From positions 1 through 34,475 of the forward strand of contig JAOAHI010000017.1 in assembly GCA_026415315.1 (NCBI GenBank): DNA of 34,475 nucleotides, written 5' to 3'. How positions within the stretch are numbered: the stretch's first letter is position 1; every line of letters starts with the position of its first letter. The notes beneath the pieces were generated by a model, which saw nothing but the letters and a program-made list of their open reading frames with translations, was not told the origin of the DNA and searched no databases. The stretch comes from Methylohalobius sp. (GTDB lineage Bacteria; Pseudomonadota; Gammaproteobacteria; Methylococcales; Methylothermaceae). This document shows, piece after piece, positions 19,528 to 29,605 of this stretch. The position numbers and the translations under genes were made by a program.

Positions 19528-19547
19528 TCTGCGTTTTGAAACGCAGA
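19528..19547 (+). promoter_or_regulatory. Perfect inverted repeat (operator or hairpin) before cysZ
   Basis: TCTGCGTTT and AAACGCAGA form perfect 9-base arms around TG, 12 bases before the cysZ ATG. A TATAAT hexamer (19523-19528) overlaps its left end, though without a recognisable -35 box. An operator overlapping a promoter, or a leader hairpin near the GAGAGA ribosome site, would both fit. Confidence 0.5.
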
Positions 19548-19558
19548 GAGACTTCTTC

Positions 19559-20296
19559 ATGCCCGAGTATGCCTTCAGCAAGCTGAACGATCCTATCTAT
19601 GCCCTGCGCTGCTTAGGGCAGGGGCTGGTTTTTTTGGCTCAACCACAGCTTCGCAAATTTATTTTGATTCCGCTCTTGATCAACGTAATCCTGTTCGCCA
19701 GTGCGCTGTTGGTGACCGCTTACTTTTTTGCCGACTTTTTGGATTGGCTGATCCCAGCTTGGCTTGTCTGGTTGCGCTGGGTGTTATGGCCGCTGTTTGG
19801 CTTAATGTTTATTTTGATGGCTTCTTTTGGTTTTACTTTAGTGGCCAATTTGCTCGCTTCTCCTTTTTACGACCGGCTGGCCGAGCGCACCGAGGAACTG
19901 ATCGGTCGTATCCCGGTAGTGCCTTCGGAGGCGGGGCGCACGCAAACGGTAGTGCAGGAGATAGGGGCAGAAATTCAGCGTCTTGGGTATTTCTTGCTGC
20001 GAGCTTTTCCCTTGGCGATTTTAACTCTAATTCCCGGAGTAAACTTGATCGCTCCCCTGTTAGGGCTGATGTTCAATGCCTGGTTCTTGGCGCTAGAGTA
20101 CTTCGCCTACCCTTTGGCCAATCACGGCATTTTGTTTCCACAGGCCAGAGGATTGCTAAAGCACGCCTGGCTCGGACAACTGACTTTCGGCACTGTAGTT
20201 CTGTTGGGCCTTGGGATTCCGATCGTCAACGTTTTTCTGCCGCCGGCGGCAGTGATTGGGGCAACCATCTATTTTGCTGGTGCTCGCTTAAGATAG
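19559..20296 (+). CDS. cysZ: CysZ/EI24-family membrane protein (sulfate uptake)
   Basis: This 245-residue polytopic membrane protein is of the CysZ/EI24 family, which mediates sulfate entry for cysteine synthesis. It has about four to six hydrophobic helices and family-like segments LASPFYDRLAERTEELIG, LKHAWLGQL and FLPPAAVIGATIYFA. The N-terminus FSKLNDPIYALRCLGQGL also fits. The ATG at 19559 has a GAGAGA ribosome site and matches relatives; an earlier in-frame TTG at 19520 lies upstream of the perfect inverted repeat. The gene overlaps the convergent mtaB gene by 71 bases. Its link with cysJI, 14 kb away, is functional rather than positional. Confidence 0.9.
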   Translation: MPEYAFSKLNDPIYALRCLGQGLVFLAQPQLRKFILIPLLINVILFASALLVTAYFFADFLDWLIPAWLVWLRWVLWPLFGLMFILMASFGFTLVANLLASPFYDRLAERTEELIGRIPVVPSEAGRTQTVVQEIGAEIQRLGYFLLRAFPLAILTLIPGVNLIAPLLGLMFNAWFLALEYFAYPLANHGILFPQARGLLKHAWLGQLTFGTVVLLGLGIPIVNVFLPPAAVIGATIYFAGARLR

Positions 20297-21557
20297 GCTC
20301 CGCCACCAGTTTATCCCCTTGCGGGGTAATGTTGCCCAGACGTACTGGTAGGATAGTGTTGGTCAGATCCACTCCTGCCGGCATCACCATTTGTACCCTA
20401 AGGTAATGAGGGGTATAACCGAAGAAAACCCAGTCGTTTTCTAATGCCTGATGTTTTTCCCACAACACCGGCTCGATCCGCCCTAGATGTTTCTCCAAAG
20501 CAGCTCGGCGCAGCCTCGCGGTCAATGCGTGCAGCGTTTGGCTGCGTGCTCGTTTAACTGCTTGAGGGATTTGATCGGAAAAGCGGGCTGCCACCGTCCC
20601 GGCACGCGGGGAGTAGGGAAAGATATGGACGTGGGAGAACCCAACCTCTTCCACCAAAGTCAGCGTTTGGTCGAAATCCGCCTCGGTCTCGCCGGGGAAG
20701 CCGACAATGATATCGGTGGTCACGTTCAGATCGGGGCAATAACGGCGGGCCAAAGCCATGAGTTCTATGAAATCCCGCCTCCGGCAGCGTCGTCCCATGC
20801 GCCGTAACACCCTGTCGGAACCGCTCTGCAGGGGAAGGTGCAGGTGTGGCATTAGGCGCGGGTTGTGAAACAACTTAAAAAAGGCGGCGCTGATCTCCCA
20901 GGGCTCCAGTGAGCCAAGCCTGAGGCGCGGCAGATCGGTGTCTTCTAGCACCGCGGCGATCAAGTGCTCAAGCCTAACTCCCAAATCGCTGCCATAGCCC
21001 CCAAGGTGGACCCCGGTTAGCACGACCTCTTGGACTCCATAAGCCTGAAGGGTGCGTATTTCCTCGACGACTTCGCTGATCGGTCGGCTGCGTTCTTGCC
21101 CTCTGGCCACAGTGACGATGCAGAAGGTGCAGCGATGGCGGCAGCCGTCCTGAACTTTGACGAACGCTCGCTGCCGACTGCGCGGAAATACGGCTTCGCT
21201 CTCCTGAAAAGTAAAGTTTTCCTCAAGCCAGGCTTTGGTCAGTTCTACCAGCTGGTCTTTGTCGCGGTTGACGATCACTAAATCGGCTCCTAAAGCAGCG
21301 GCCGCCTCGCTTGGATGCAAGGTAGCGTAACAGCCGCTGACTACCAGCTGAGCGCTGGGGTTGGCACGCCGAATGCCGCGAATAAGATGGCGTGACTTGC
21401 GCACAGCCTCCTGAGTGACAGCGCAGGTGTTCAGCACCACCACTTCGGCTTGATCCACGGGCACGATCCTGGCGCCCCGCGCAGCAAACTGCCTTGCCCA
21501 CGCCTCGGCCTCTGCTTCGTTTAAGCGACAACCTAGGGTTTCAAAGGCAACGCGCAT
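20226..21557 (-). CDS. mtaB: tRNA (N6-L-threonylcarbamoyladenosine(37)-C2)-methylthiotransferase
   Basis: This 443-residue protein is MtaB, a radical-SAM methylthiotransferase converting t6A37 to ms2t6A37 in ANN-decoding tRNAs. The N-terminal UPF0004 domain carries cluster cysteines Cys10, Cys45 and Cys76. The radical-SAM motif CRHRCTFC supplies Cys139, Cys143 and Cys146. A C-terminal TRAM-like region follows. The MRVAFETLGCRLN start at ATG 21555-21557 lies five bases after AAGG; a GTG two codons earlier is less likely. The last 21 or so residues after VAEPI run into the cysZ coding region and look like an unconserved extension. A strong hairpin leader separates the gene from purB upstream. 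Confidence 0.93.
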   Translation of the reverse strand: MRVAFETLGCRLNEAEAEAWARQFAARGARIVPVDQAEVVVLNTCAVTQEAVRKSRHLIRGIRRANPSAQLVVSGCYATLHPSEAAAALGADLVIVNRDKDQLVELTKAWLEENFTFQESEAVFPRSRQRAFVKVQDGCRHRCTFCIVTVARGQERSRPISEVVEEIRTLQAYGVQEVVLTGVHLGGYGSDLGVRLEHLIAAVLEDTDLPRLRLGSLEPWEISAAFFKLFHNPRLMPHLHLPLQSGSDRVLRRMGRRCRRRDFIELMALARRYCPDLNVTTDIIVGFPGETEADFDQTLTLVEEVGFSHVHIFPYSPRAGTVAARFSDQIPQAVKRARSQTLHALTARLRRAALEKHLGRIEPVLWEKHQALENDWVFFGYTPHYLRVQMVMPAGVDLTNTILPVRLGNITPQGDKLVAEPILSEHQQNRWLPQSLPPAAEKR

Positions 21558-21612
21558 CTTCACCTTAACAAAAACCCCCGGGAGACCTTTTTAAGTGTCT
21601 TCCGGGGTGAAG
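21558..21612 (-). promoter_or_regulatory. Possible ribosome-site-masking pairing at the mtaB start
   Basis: On the transcript, GGUGAAG (21558-21564), which includes the mtaB ribosome-binding sequence, is perfectly complementary to CUUCACC (21606-21612), located just before the terminator hairpin. The pairing would enclose that hairpin and bury the translation start. Two of its bases are shared with the terminator stem. The complementarity is seen directly; any regulatory use is inferred. Confidence 0.4.
21570..21607 (-). terminator. Rho-independent terminator between purB and mtaB
   Basis: On the minus strand CCCCGGAAGAC (21597-21607) pairs with GTCTCCCGGGG (21576-21586), 10 of 11 positions, with a 10-base loop, followed by GTTTTTG. 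It would end nudJ-mnmA-purB transcription. It stops only a few bases before the mtaB ribosome site, so it could also be an attenuator controlling readthrough into mtaB. Confidence 0.7.
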
Positions 21613-21679
21613 CCGCCGGCGGTGGCAGTGGAGGGAGGAGGGGATAGAGGGCAGATACACTGCCACGGTGCACGGCGGC
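21612..21679 (-). repeat. Two-tier stem-loop in the purB-mtaB leader
   Basis: An inner perfect 9-base stem (plus-strand arms GTGGCAGTG at 21622-21630 and CACTGCCAC at 21658-21666) lies inside an outer perfect 7-base stem (GCCGCCG at 21612-21618 and CGGCGGC at 21673-21679). The loop on the minus-strand RNA is nearly pure pyrimidine and contains CCCCTCCTCCCTC, which resembles an anti-Shine-Dalgarno sequence. It immediately precedes the terminator hairpin. Confidence 0.55.
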
Positions 21680-21737
21680 CACATGCTTAAGGTTAGCAAG
21701 CCCATAGATTTTCAATGTGACGGGGTTCACAGAAGCA

Positions 21738-23114
<1,377 letters not shown>

Positions 23115-23125
23115 CTATAGATGGT

Positions 23126-24199
23126 CTATCCAATCGCTGCGATCACCCCGCCGCCTAAAACCACTTCGTCTGCATAAAATACCACCGCCTGCCCCGGGGT
23201 GATGGCGCGCTGGGGTAGATCGAAAACGACTTGTACGCGGTCGGAGCCTGACAATCTCACCCAGCAGGGTTGATCGGCTTGCCGGTAGCGGATCTTGGCT
23301 TGGCAGCGAAACTGTTCCGCCGGCGGTTCCACCAACCACTCGATTTGCTCTGCCTCGAGTTTGAAGTGGTACAGCAAGGGATGGTCGTGGCCCTGGGCGA
23401 CAATCAATAAGTTGCGCTGTGGGTCCTTTCCCACTACGTACCAAGGCAAGTCTTTAGCACCAGCGCGCCCGCCTATGCCGAGTCCCTGGCGTTGGCCTAG
23501 AGTGTAGTACATAAGTCCTTGGTGCTCACCGATGACCTCTCCAGTCGGGGTGACGATGAGGCCGGGATTGGGGGGCAAGTAGCGCATAAGGAAAGCGCGG
23601 AATTTGCGCTCGCCTATAAAGCAAATCCCAGTGCTGTCCTTCTTGGCATAGTTGGGAAAGCCAGCCCGGGCAGCAATAGCACGCACCTCGGATTTGCGGC
23701 GTTCTCCTATCGGAAACCAAGTCCGAGAGAGGGCTTCTTGCCCCATGGCATAGAGGAAATAGCTTTGATCTTTGCTGTCATCGCACCCGCGCAACAGTTC
23801 GAGCCGACCAGGGCGTCGGCGGATCCTGGCATAATGGCCAGTGGCGATAGCGGAAAAGCCTAAATCTAAGGCGTAATCCAAAAATGCCTTAAACTTGATG
23901 TGCTTGTTACACAAGGTATCTGGGTTGGGAGTGCGGCCGGCGCGATACTCGGCCAAAAAATGAGTAAACACCGATTCCCAATATTCAGCGGCGAAGTTTA
24001 CCGTATACAGCTCAATGCCCAGACGATCGCAAACTTTTTGGGCATCTTCTAAGTCGCGCAGCGCAGTGCAGTACTCAGTACCGTCGTCCTCGTCCCAGTT
24101 TTTCATGAACAAGCCAGCCACTTCATGGCCCTCCTCCAAAAGCATGAGGGCAGCCACCGAGGAGTCTACCCCACCGGACAAACCAACGAGGATTTTCAT
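23126..24199 (-). CDS. mnmA: tRNA-specific 2-thiouridylase
   Basis: This 357-residue protein is MnmA. It activates U34 of tRNA-Lys, -Glu and -Gln with ATP and inserts sulfur relayed from the Tus proteins. The PP-loop ATP motif is GLSGGVDSS (6-14). The two catalytic cysteines are Cys97 in [12 protein letters not shown] and Cys193 in [12 protein letters not shown], and GHYARI and QGLGIGG are also present. The start overlaps the nudJ stop by four bases, giving translational coupling in nudJ-mnmA-purB. Confidence 0.97.
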   Translation of the reverse strand: MKILVGLSGGVDSSVAALMLLEEGHEVAGLFMKNWDEDDGTEYCTALRDLEDAQKVCDRLGIELYTVNFAAEYWESVFTHFLAEYRAGRTPNPDTLCNKHIKFKAFLDYALDLGFSAIATGHYARIRRRPGRLELLRGCDDSKDQSYFLYAMGQEALSRTWFPIGERRKSEVRAIAARAGFPNYAKKDSTGICFIGERKFRAFLMRYLPPNPGLIVTPTGEVIGEHQGLMYYTLGQRQGLGIGGRAGAKDLPWYVVGKDPQRNLLIVAQGHDHPLLYHFKLEAEQIEWLVEPPAEQFRCQAKIRYRQADQPCWVRLSGSDRVQVVFDLPQRAITPGQAVVFYADEVVLGGGVIAAIG

Positions 24200-24639
24200 T
24201 CTAATGAGCGCAAAATCTGCAGAGGATAGCGGTGACCGCTCTCGTAAGCAGCGATCGATTCTAAGACCAAAGGGCTGCGCAGTTTGTTTGGCATCGCTTC
24301 GATCTCTGCCCGAGTCAACCAGTGGTTAGCTAGGATGGCCTCATCTAGGTGGTGATTTGGGTCGCGGTGGGAAACGTTGCCGGCAAAGGCAAAACGCAAA
24401 AAAGTCAATGAATCTGTGGCGCGATATAGTTGGACAGCCACCAACGCCTTAGGTTCGAACCAAAACCCAGTCTCTTCCCACACCTCCCTAATTATCGCCT
24501 GCGGCAGAGATTCGCCCTGCTCCAAATGACCTGCAGGCTGATTCAAAACAGGCCGGCCCTCGACTAGCTCCTCAACCAATAAATAGCGCCCGCCCTGCTC
24601 TATCACGGCAGCAACGGTCACATTAGGTTTCCAGACCAT
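24196..24639 (-). CDS. nudJ: Nudix hydrolase, NudJ-like
   Basis: This 147-residue protein is a Nudix pyrophosphohydrolase. The Nudix box is complete: Gly37, Glu43, and REVWEETGF at 51-59 supply the magnesium-binding glutamates. The neighbourhood (directly before and overlapping mnmA by four bases, then purB) and the length match NudJ, known in E. coli to hydrolyse nucleoside di- and triphosphates and the thiamin precursor HMP-PP. The substrate here is not determined. A perfect inverted repeat lies 12 bases upstream of the ATG. Confidence 0.88.
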   Translation of the reverse strand: MVWKPNVTVAAVIEQGGRYLLVEELVEGRPVLNQPAGHLEQGESLPQAIIREVWEETGFWFEPKALVAVQLYRATDSLTFLRFAFAGNVSHRDPNHHLDEAILANHWLTRAEIEAMPNKLRSPLVLESIAAYESGHRYPLQILRSLE

Positions 24640-24651
24640 GGCTGTGGATGG

Positions 24652-24677
24652 AGTAAAATCAATGAAACGATTTTACT
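24652..24677. promoter_or_regulatory. Perfect inverted repeat upstream of nudJ (candidate operator)
   Basis: AGTAAAATC (24652-24660) and GATTTTACT (24669-24677) are perfect 9-base arms with an 8-base spacer, in the divergent region between nudJ and the membrane cytochrome gene. The AT-rich dyad with about 1.7 turns between half-site centres looks like a helix-turn-helix regulator site. It lacks a T run, so it is not a terminator. Confidence 0.5.
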
Positions 24678-24763
24678 GTATTTCCCTTGTTGCCATCTTG
24701 CCAAATCAGTCTTTTGGGGAAAATAATGATTTTCAAATTACCTTATAGCCTCAGGATCGTGCA

Positions 24764-25534
24764 ATGCCTTATGAGTTAAAAAGCTTACCGCTTTCGACCA
24801 AAGTTTTGTTTTCCTCTTATTTGATCATCATCGCGATCGGATACTTCGTTGCGGTATTGCAGATCCTGTTTACTCATGGCATGGCTGACACCAAGTTCGG
24901 CTTGTCGATTGAGGACATCGTTTACAGCTATTACGGCCACCGCTCTGGATCTAAGCTAGAGGCCATGCTCAACGGCCCGATGCAGCCTTATGCTCCGCCT
25001 GAGGAACGATTTCAGATCATCCAGTGGGTGCGCGATGGCGCTTCGCGCACAGAGTATGAGCAGGCAATCCGGCCAATTATTGAGAGCCGCTGCGTGATGT
25101 GCCACGGCCCCAATTCCACCCAACCGGATTTCACTCGCTTTGAAGAGGTGCAAAAGCGTGCTGTGACTGATACTGGGGCTACCGTGCAATCGCTGGTTCG
25201 CGTCACGCACGTGCATCTATTTGGTATTTCGTTCATTTTTATGTTCGTCGGCATCATTTTTTGCTTTGCCAGCGGCGCGCCTGAGCCGCTTAAAGCGTTG
25301 GCCGTGGCGATGCCGTTTATTTTCCAGTTAACCGACATCGCTTCCTGGTGGCTGACCAAGCTTTCGCCCTACTTTGCCTGGCTAGTAATCGCCGGTGGGG
25401 CAGGGATGGCGATGTCGTTCGTGTTCATGTGGATCGTTTCGATGTATGAGATGTGGATTTTGCCGCTTAAATATCGTCCGCAGGGCATCCAGACAGAATC
25501 CTATTTGCGCTATTTGCGGCCAAAGAAAGGTTGA
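24764..25534 (+). CDS. Membrane-anchored monoheme cytochrome c protein
   Basis: This is a 256-residue protein with one heme c site, CVMCH at 110-114, in a loop between membrane helices. Hydrophobic segments are at about 16-38, 148-168, 176-194 and 204-228. A periplasmic region of about 100 residues (40-145) carries the heme. The THVHLFG histidines (149, 151) at the start of the second helix could be further metal or heme ligands. I recall similar uncharacterised proteins in other gammaproteobacteria, sometimes mislabelled elongation factor. It appears to stand alone, with divergent nudJ upstream and clpS 74 bases downstream. A role in respiration or redox sensing is only a guess. Confidence 0.8.
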   Translation: MPYELKSLPLSTKVLFSSYLIIIAIGYFVAVLQILFTHGMADTKFGLSIEDIVYSYYGHRSGSKLEAMLNGPMQPYAPPEERFQIIQWVRDGASRTEYEQAIRPIIESRCVMCHGPNSTQPDFTRFEEVQKRAVTDTGATVQSLVRVTHVHLFGISFIFMFVGIIFCFASGAPEPLKALAVAMPFIFQLTDIASWWLTKLSPYFAWLVIAGGAGMAMSFVFMWIVSMYEMWILPLKYRPQGIQTESYLRYLRPKKG

Positions 25535-25608
25535 ACCTGTGCCCTGGAAGACGGTCGAATGCGCAGGATGAAAGCAGAGTTTAGGCAGCTTCTCGGAGCG
25601 CTTAACGT

Positions 25609-25938
25609 ATGTCGCAATACAATGATGAACAAATAAGTGACAGCAACACCAGTGCTGAGGTTCAAGAGGCGAGGCCCAAACTCAAACAGCCGCCGCTGTA
25701 TAAAGTCATTTTGCTCAACGACGACTTCACCCCTATGGATTTCGTCGTTGAGGTGCTGATGCGGTTTTTTGCTATGAGCGAGGAGAGAGCTACCCAGATC
25801 ATGTTGCACGTGCATACTCGCGGAGTGGGAGTGTGCGGGGTGTTTTCTCGCGATGTGGCTGAGACCAAAGTGCAGCAGGTCAATGAATATTCCAGGCGCC
25901 ATCAACATCCTTTATTGTGTACTATGGAAGAAGCTTAG
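25609..25938 (+). CDS. clpS: ClpA adaptor protein ClpS
   Basis: This 109-residue protein is ClpS, the adaptor that delivers N-degron substrates to ClpAP. The core is conserved: [20 protein letters not shown] with the hydrophobic pocket residues, then [24 protein letters not shown]. The N-terminal 33 residues are a flexible tail rich in Asp, Glu, Ser and Asn, needed in the family for engaging ClpA. The ATG follows GGAG by about ten bases. It precedes clpA by 33 bases on the same strand, the standard order. Confidence 0.97.
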   Translation: MSQYNDEQISDSNTSAEVQEARPKLKQPPLYKVILLNDDFTPMDFVVEVLMRFFAMSEERATQIMLHVHTRGVGVCGVFSRDVAETKVQQVNEYSRRHQHPLLCTMEEA

Positions 25939-25971
25939 ATTAAAAACTCAAAAGCCATAAAGAGTCTCATC

Positions 25972-28245
25972 ATGCTGAGCAAAGAATTAGAGCACTCCTT
26001 AAATGCGGCGTTTAAATACGCTCACGACAAGCGCCATGAGTACATCACTGTCGAGCATCTGCTTTTGGCGATGCTGGACAATCCCTCGGCGGTCGAGGTG
26101 CTCAAGGCATGCGGCGGTCATTTGGATCAGTTGCGCCGGGAGTTGGTGCAGTTTTTGGACGAGACTACCCCTCTGCTTGCCCCTGGTGTGAACCGTGAGA
26201 CCCAGCCCACCCTGGGTTTCCAAAGAGTATTGCAGCGGGCGGTGTTCCACGTTCAGTCTTCTGGCAAGAAGGAGGTCACTGGGGCCAATATTTTGGTTGC
26301 CATCTTCAGCGAGCAGGATTCCCACGCTGTGTATCTGCTGCACAAGCAAGACATCACCCGCCTGGATGTCGTGAACTATATCGCTCATGGCATCTCTAAA
26401 ACCAAAGACGACGCCCGAACCCAAGCTTCCTCTCAAGATATGGGCGAGGCAAGCGAGGATTCCCAAAGCGGCAGTGCCGCCGATCCACTGGAGAAATACG
26501 CTACCAATCTCAACGAGGCGGCGCGCGCCGGCCGCATCGACCCCCTGATCGGCCGCGAGGCGGAAATCGAGCGCACAATTCAAGTATTGTGCCGGAGGCG
26601 CAAAAACAACCCCTTGTTGGTAGGGGAGGCCGGAGTCGGTAAAACTGCCATCGCTGAAGGGTTGGCGCTGAAGATCGTGCAGGAGGAAGTGCCAGACATC
26701 CTCAAGAATGCGGTGATCTATGCCTTGGACTTAGGGGCATTGGTCGCTGGGACCAAGTACCGAGGTGATTTCGAAAAGCGCTTAAAATCCCTGCTTGCCC
26801 AACTCAAGCGGCAGCCGGAGGCCATTCTGTTTATAGACGAGATCCACACCATCATCGGTGCCGGTTCGGCTTCAGGGGGGGTAATGGACGCTTCCAACCT
26901 GATCAAGCCGGTGCTGGCGTCTGGGGAATTGCGCTGTATTGGCTCGACCACTTATCAAGAGTATCGCGGCATTTTCGAGAAGGATCGCGCTTTGGCGCGC
27001 AGATTCCAGAAGATTGACATCCACGAACCGACCGTGGCGGAAACTTTCGAGATCCTCAAAGGACTCAAAGCTCGCTTTGAGGAGCATCACCAGGTCCGCT
27101 ACACCGAACAGGCGCTCAAAGCGGCTGCCGAGCTTTCTGCCCGTTACATCACAGACCGCCATTTGCCCGACAAAGCCATAGACGTGATCGATGAGGCGGG
27201 AGCCAGGCAAAGGCTGCTACGCCCCGAGCAACGCAAGGTGGTGGTCGATACGGAAGAGATCGAATACATCGTCGCCAAGATCGCGCGTATTCCTCCCAAG
27301 ACGGTGTCGGCTAGCGACAAGGACAAGCTTAAGGATCTGGAGAAGAATTTAAAAATGCTGGTGTATGGCCAGGATGAGGCGATCGAAGCCCTCGCCTCCG
27401 CGATCAAGCTGGCGCGCGCTGGCCTGCGCACTGAACAAAAGCCCATCGGCTGCTTCCTCTTCGCAGGTCCGACCGGTGTAGGCAAGACCGAGGTTACCCG
27501 TCAGTTGGCTAAATTGCTGGGGGTGGAATTGATTCGCTTTGATATGTCCGAATACATGGAGAGGCACACCGTGTCGCGCTTGATCGGTGCTCCGCCCGGG
27601 TATGTGGGCTACGACCAAGGGGGACTGTTGACCGAGGAGGTCAACAAGCATCCCCATGCAGTACTGCTTCTGGATGAGATTGAAAAAGCTCATCCCGATG
27701 TGTTTAACCTGCTGTTGCAGGTGATGGACCACGGTACTTTAACCGACAACAACGGGCGCAAAGCCGATTTTCGTAACATTATTCTGGTGATGACCACTAA
27801 CGCCGGCGCTATGGAAGCAAGTCGCGCCTCAATCGGATTCACGCCCCAGGATCACAGCTCCGACAGCATGAAGGCGATCGAGAAAACATTCACGCCGGAG
27901 TTTCGCAACCGGCTCGACGCCATCATCCTGTTCCGACCGCTGGACCGCAAGATCATCGCCCAAGTGGTGGACAAGTTCATCTTCGAACTCGAGTCCCAAC
28001 TCGCCGAGCGCGGTGTGACTTTACAATTGACCCCGCAGGCACGCGAATGGCTCGCTGAACGCGGTTATAACCCCCAGATGGGGGCGAGGCCGATGGCGCG
28101 CGTGATTCAGGAATATGTTAAAAAACCGCTGGCGGAGGATTTGTTGTTTGGGCGCCTGGTCGAAGGCGGACACGTGAAGTTCTACGTTCAGAACGGGGAG
28201 CTTAAGTTTTTAATCGAAGAGAAAAAACCGGTGGCCCCTGCGTGA
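25972..28245 (+). CDS. clpA: ATP-dependent Clp protease ATP-binding subunit ClpA
   Basis: This 757-residue protein is ClpA, the AAA+ unfoldase partner of ClpP. It has an N-terminal Clp repeat domain (residues 1-145) that docks ClpS, an acidic linker, and two ATPase modules with Walker A motifs GEAGVGKT (218-225) and GPTGVGKT (499-506). The Walker B motifs are LFIDEIH and [10 protein letters not shown]. The ClpP-docking loop reads SIGFTPQD, so it has an IGF tripeptide in place of the IGL of E. coli ClpA. There is no long middle domain, separating it from ClpB. The stop is two bases from the stop of the convergent infA. Confidence 0.97.
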   Translation: MLSKELEHSLNAAFKYAHDKRHEYITVEHLLLAMLDNPSAVEVLKACGGHLDQLRRELVQFLDETTPLLAPGVNRETQPTLGFQRVLQRAVFHVQSSGKKEVTGANILVAIFSEQDSHAVYLLHKQDITRLDVVNYIAHGISKTKDDARTQASSQDMGEASEDSQSGSAADPLEKYATNLNEAARAGRIDPLIGREAEIERTIQVLCRRRKNNPLLVGEAGVGKTAIAEGLALKIVQEEVPDILKNAVIYALDLGALVAGTKYRGDFEKRLKSLLAQLKRQPEAILFIDEIHTIIGAGSASGGVMDASNLIKPVLASGELRCIGSTTYQEYRGIFEKDRALARRFQKIDIHEPTVAETFEILKGLKARFEEHHQVRYTEQALKAAAELSARYITDRHLPDKAIDVIDEAGARQRLLRPEQRKVVVDTEEIEYIVAKIARIPPKTVSASDKDKLKDLEKNLKMLVYGQDEAIEALASAIKLARAGLRTEQKPIGCFLFAGPTGVGKTEVTRQLAKLLGVELIRFDMSEYMERHTVSRLIGAPPGYVGYDQGGLLTEEVNKHPHAVLLLDEIEKAHPDVFNLLLQVMDHGTLTDNNGRKADFRNIILVMTTNAGAMEASRASIGFTPQDHSSDSMKAIEKTFTPEFRNRLDAIILFRPLDRKIIAQVVDKFIFELESQLAERGVTLQLTPQAREWLAERGYNPQMGARPMARVIQEYVKKPLAEDLLFGRLVEGGHVKFYVQNGELKFLIEEKKPVAPA

Positions 28246-28247
28246 GG

Positions 28248-28466
28248 CTATTTGAGGCGAAAAGTGATTCGACCTTTGGTTAGGTCATAAGGGGTCATTT
28301 CCACTTTGACCCGATCGCCGGTCAGGATACGGATGTAGTGTTTGCGCATTTTGCCGGAAATGTGGGCGGTGATAATGTGCCCGTTGTCTAATCGGACCCG
28401 AAACATGGTATTAGGCAGGGTCTCGATCACTGTACCCTCCATTTCGATGACATCTTCTTTAGCCAT
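28248..28466 (-). CDS. infA: Translation initiation factor IF-1
   Basis: The 72-residue protein starting at ATG 28464-28466, [19 protein letters not shown], is full-length IF-1, an OB-fold protein that binds the ribosomal A site during initiation. The ending GRITFRLK is conserved. A longer frame upstream, to 28595, is a reading-frame extension into the glycosyltransferase gene and is not supported. No strong Shine-Dalgarno sequence precedes it. It faces clpA with two bases between stops, the conserved clpA-infA pairing, and lies 47 bases after the glycosyltransferase gene on the same strand. Confidence 0.97.
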   Translation of the reverse strand: MAKEDVIEMEGTVIETLPNTMFRVRLDNGHIITAHISGKMRKHYIRILTGDRVKVEMTPYDLTKGRITFRLK

Positions 28467-28513
28467 AGAGTAGGTGGCGGCTTGCTTTGCAGTAGAAAAC
28501 GCGACAAATAGTA

Positions 28514-29605
28514 TCATAAAGCTTGCTTTTTTAACCAGTTCGGCTGAATATCGTAATTTCCTTTTTTGCTCTCTCCGAGGTTGGTTTGGCGCCATATGGA
28601 TTCAACCCAGTGCGGCGTGATTTGCCAGGCGCCCTCCTTAAGCCAGACTGCGATAAATTGGGCGACGTTTGGATACTCTATTTGTACCGCCTGCGACTTC
28701 TCCAGCCAAGCGGCAATCTGGGTGGAATCGAGTGCGGTCATCGCCTCACCCCAGCCCAGTTGTACTAAGGCCTTAGCATTACAGCATTGCTCCCATTGAC
28801 GGCCTAGGGGTTTGACTAAAATTTTCTTGCCCGCTTGCAGCGCTTCTGAGATTAGCTCGAAGCCGGCGTTACATAACACGCCGCCACAGTTGGCCAAAGA
28901 CTGTTGGAACTTTGGCCGTGACAAAGGATTCAAGCGGATATGACGGCGGTTTTGGGGAATGGTTATCTCTCCGCTATAGACCTCAAAGCGGTACCCTGCA
29001 AACCGATCGAGTAAAGCACAGACGGTCTTGAGGGACTCAAACGGCAAATACACTAAGATCCTTTTGGGATCGTACTGCTCGCTTATGGGCGGTTTTTCGA
29101 CTAAAGGCGGCAAGATCGATTGGCCGAAGTGATGCCAATGCAAGCCAAGGCTGATAGAGGCTGGGGCATACCATCGGAGCAAAGCACGTGCGATCCATCC
29201 GCCTCGGCATTTGGGGATAACATGGCGGAATGCGTATTGGTGGCCTAATCCGATCAAAGGCTTTTTGTTAAGAATCGCAGCCCAGGCGCTGATCGGTTCA
29301 AAATCGGTCAAGACCAGATCGAATGAAGCAAGATCTAGGGTTCGTATAGTACGAATGAATGGCAACGCATCCGGAACTTTACCTAAGGTTCTAAAGTAGC
29401 TTATCCTGCCGTTATAGGTGGCAAAGGTTAGCCCTGGGTGCCACCACCAATCTCCAAATACCTCCATGTCAAAAAATTTTTCTTTGGGGCGGCCAGAGAA
29501 CAGATATTGCGCTTTGATGCCAACCTCGGCTAGAGCCTTGGCCATGATGCGGGCACGGGTCAGATGACCATTGCCGGTCCCCTGGACGCCATACAGCAAC
29601 CTCAC
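28514..29605 (-). CDS. Glycosyltransferase-like protein (MJ1255/GT28-like)
   Basis: This 363-residue protein resembles the MJ1255-type glycosyltransferase-like family with a GT-B fold related to MurG. The N-terminal glycine-rich loop is [13 protein letters not shown], and the C-terminal half has the sugar-nucleotide-binding-like segment [38 protein letters not shown]. No membrane segment is obvious. The chosen GTG start at 29603-29605 overlaps the stop of the PAP2 gene (GTGA). Together with the PAP2 phosphatase it may act on lipid-linked sugars or exopolysaccharide, but donor and acceptor cannot be told from sequence. infA follows by 47 bases. Confidence 0.85.
   Translation of the reverse strand: MRLLYGVQGTGNGHLTRARIMAKALAEVGIKAQYLFSGRPKEKFFDMEVFGDWWWHPGLTFATYNGRISYFRTLGKVPDALPFIRTIRTLDLASFDLVLTDFEPISAWAAILNKKPLIGLGHQYAFRHVIPKCRGGWIARALLRWYAPASISLGLHWHHFGQSILPPLVEKPPISEQYDPKRILVYLPFESLKTVCALLDRFAGYRFEVYSGEITIPQNRRHIRLNPLSRPKFQQSLANCGGVLCNAGFELISEALQAGKKILVKPLGRQWEQCCNAKALVQLGWGEAMTALDSTQIAAWLEKSQAVQIEYPNVAQFIAVWLKEGAWQITPHWVESIWRQTNLGESKKGNYDIQPNWLKKQAL

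Noticed and set aside
26247-26262. Second parS-like sequence TGTTCCACGTTCAGTC inside clpA
   Set aside because: Only the left half (TGTTCCACGT) matches and the right half does not complete the palindrome; a similar half match occurs in gyrB near 14545. Expected by chance in coding DNA.
28467-28595. N-terminal extension of infA to 115 residues
   Set aside because: IF-1 is 72 residues and begins MAKED; the extension overlaps the glycosyltransferase gene and has no family match.
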